64,000 bases of DNA from Corynebacterium pollutisoli (GTDB lineage Bacteria; Actinomycetota; Actinomycetes; Mycobacteriales; Mycobacteriaceae): NCBI RefSeq assembly GCF_900177745.1, contig NZ_FXAR01000001.1, positions 62,001 through 126,000 on the forward strand. Direction: 5' to 3'. A program made the translations under genes and the position numbers. Positions 62,731-64,000 of the stretch are shown here, piece by piece. Every line of letters starts with the position of its first letter. Position 1 is the first letter of the stretch. The notes beneath the pieces were generated by a model. It saw only the letters and a list, made by a program, of their open reading frames with translations. It ran no database searches and had not been told where the DNA came from.

Positions 62731-63850
62731 TCTCAGCCGCAACACCTACAGTGACGTCGCCTCCGGCGACACGTCCTTCCACGAGCACCTCTCCGACCGC
62801 GCGTTCATCACCGCGATCCTCGAGTTCGAGGCCGCGCTTGCCGACGCCGCCGCCGACGCCGGACACATCACCCTGGAGTCCGCGCGCGCCGCGCACGACG
62901 CCATCAACGCCACCGAGCTCGACCTCGACGCCGTCGCCGCCGCCTCCGCGGCCGGCGGCAACCCGACCATCCCGCTGGTGGCCGACCTGAAGAAGCGCGC
63001 CGGGGACGCCAACGGCATCCACGTCGGGGCGACGAGCCAGGACGCCATCGACACCGCGCTCGTCCTCTGCCTGCGCCGGGCCGGCCGGGTGCTGGACACT
63101 CGCCTGGGCGACGTCGTCAAGCTTCTGTCCGACCTGGCCACCACCCACCGGGACACGCCCGTCATGGGCCGCACCCTGGGGCAGCAGGCGCTGCCGACCA
63201 CCTTCGGCGTCATCGCCGCGGGCTGGCTGGAGGCCGTCCGGGAGTCCGCCCGGCAGCTCGGCCTGGCGCTGGAGGCGCTGCCGGTGCAGTATGCCGGTGC
63301 CACCGGCAACCTGGTGGACACGCACCCGCGGGGCATCGACGTCCACGACCGCCTGGCCGCCTCCCTCGGGCTGGCGTCCCGTCCGCTCGTGTGGCACACC
63401 AACCGCCTGCCGCTGGTCAGCGTCGGCCTGGCCGCCGCCCAGGTGGCAGGCGCCGTGCGCAAGATCGCCGGGGACGTCATCGCCTCCTCGGCCACCGAGA
63501 TCGCCGAAGTCGCCGAGGCCACCCCGGGCGGCAGCTCGTCCATGCCGCACAAGGCCAACCCGGCCGCCGCGGTCGCCTGCGACGGCTACGCGCGCCGCAC
63601 CCCGGGCCTGGCGGCCACCCTGCTCGACACCCTCGACTGCCGCTGGCAGCGGGGCACGGGCAGCTGGCACGCCGAGTGGCAGACCATCCGCGAGATCTTC
63701 GCCGCGACGGCCTCCGCCGTCAACCGCATCCACGCCAGCCTCGACGGGCTGCGCGTGCACACCGAGACCATGGCGCAGCGCACCACCGGTGACCACACCG
63801 GGCACGCCGCCGAGATCACCGACCTCATCCTGGAAGGGGACCACCGATGA
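62723..63850 (+). CDS. pcaB: 3-Carboxy-cis,cis-muconate cycloisomerase
   Basis: A 375-residue member of the fumarase/aspartase superfamily, converting 3-carboxymuconate to 4-carboxymuconolactone. The signature GGSSSMPHKANPAAAV is near residue 272, and GATSQDAIDTALVL gives the second conserved region. GTG start inside the pcaG end; the stop overlaps the pcaC ATG. Typical PcaB proteins are 350-450 residues. Confidence 0.94.
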   Translation: MSDLSRNTYSDVASGDTSFHEHLSDRAFITAILEFEAALADAAADAGHITLESARAAHDAINATELDLDAVAAASAAGGNPTIPLVADLKKRAGDANGIHVGATSQDAIDTALVLCLRRAGRVLDTRLGDVVKLLSDLATTHRDTPVMGRTLGQQALPTTFGVIAAGWLEAVRESARQLGLALEALPVQYAGATGNLVDTHPRGIDVHDRLAASLGLASRPLVWHTNRLPLVSVGLAAAQVAGAVRKIAGDVIASSATEIAEVAEATPGGSSSMPHKANPAAAVACDGYARRTPGLAATLLDTLDCRWQRGTGSWHAEWQTIREIFAATASAVNRIHASLDGLRVHTETMAQRTTGDHTGHAAEITDLILEGDHR

Positions 63851-64000
63851 CCGCCTACGACGAGGGCCGCGCCGCGGCCCATGAGACCGGCATGCGCAAC
63901 CGCCGCGCGGTGCTGGGGGACGCGCACGTGGACGCGGCCGTCGCCAAGCAGACCCCCGTGACGGAGAAGTTCCAGGACTTCATCACCCGCACTGCCTGGG
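63847..64000 (+). CDS. pcaC: 4-Carboxymuconolactone decarboxylase, 5' part only
   Basis: 51 residues are visible: AYDEGRAAAHETGMRNRRAVLGDAHVDAAVAKQ is the PcaC N-terminus (GxxxRRxVLGxxHVD). The gene continues beyond the window. Coupled to pcaB by an ATGA overlap. Confidence 0.9.
   Translation, partial: MTAYDEGRAAAHETGMRNRRAVLGDAHVDAAVAKQTPVTEKFQDFITRTAW

Overview
The window looks like a chromosomal segment of a high-GC Corynebacterium (order Mycobacteriales, mycolic-acid actinobacteria). The evidence is a CmrA-type mycolate reductase next to oligoribonuclease, a pepN / mycothiol-linked DsbA-like nitroreductase / rpiB block, tandem clpP1-clpP2 after trigger factor, the CopD-CtaG fusion protein, and a ben/cat/pca aromatic island beside clpP. 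From memory this order resembles the C. glutamicum chromosome between its pca genes and ctaG. The species cannot be fixed from the sequence alone. Both window edges cut genes: a glutaminase at the left and pcaC at the right.

Layout. 1-2142: glutaminase-STAS end, two sister small membrane proteins (the first frameshifted) and a polytopic membrane protein. 2146-8381: tRNA-Lys, an L,D-transpeptidase lipoprotein, redox enzymes, a RimK-like ATP-grasp protein and a divergent membrane protein sharing an operator-like palindrome. 8424-10672: a TPP riboswitch with a Shine-Dalgarno-masking hairpin before an SDR and a flavin monooxygenase that carries an in-frame TAG. 10680-21363: tRNA-His, orn, cmrA, a Na+/H+ antiporter, tRNA-Arg, copD-ctaG, an SSB-like protein, ettA and small conserved genes. 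21395-35574: chromate transporter, ald, truncated haemoglobin, an orphan ABC ATPase, metB, an exporter, a GntR regulator, a two-component system with a Trp/Asp-tailed surface protein, pepN, DsbA-like and rpiB. 35575-42510: an accessory-looking cluster of five glycosyltransferases plus a WcbI-like protein, in two divergent, tightly overlapped operons. 42431-48489: aldo-keto reductase, a Gly-rich membrane protein, tRNA-Gly, tRNA-Pro, tig, an MDR alcohol dehydrogenase, clpP1 and clpP2. 48567-64000: the aromatic island, comprising a broken SDR gene, benR, benDCBA, catA-catB-catC, an aromatic acid symporter and pcaHGBC. Together these cover benzoate to catechol to muconolactone, plus the start of the protocatechuate branch of the beta-ketoadipate pathway.

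The most unusual signal is a short DNA word, 5'-GCTTNTCGAC(GCC)-3', present about 48 times by eye, equally on both strands, in genes in several reading frames and in six intergenic regions. By composition I would expect about one copy or fewer. It brings rare codons (TTA, ATA, TAT) into GC-rich genes, so it appears to be kept at the DNA level. I know of no description of it. Other notable items are three broken genes (a homopolymer frameshift and two in-frame stops each explained by one G-to-T change), twin related 29-bp palindromes at 31363-31473, a DtxR-box-like operator, paired DnaA boxes before the ssb-like gene, a BenC with a regulator-type FCD domain, a 100-nt nested hairpin between catB and catC, and many starts placed 6-8 nt after a TANNNT -10 element, as expected for leaderless mRNAs.
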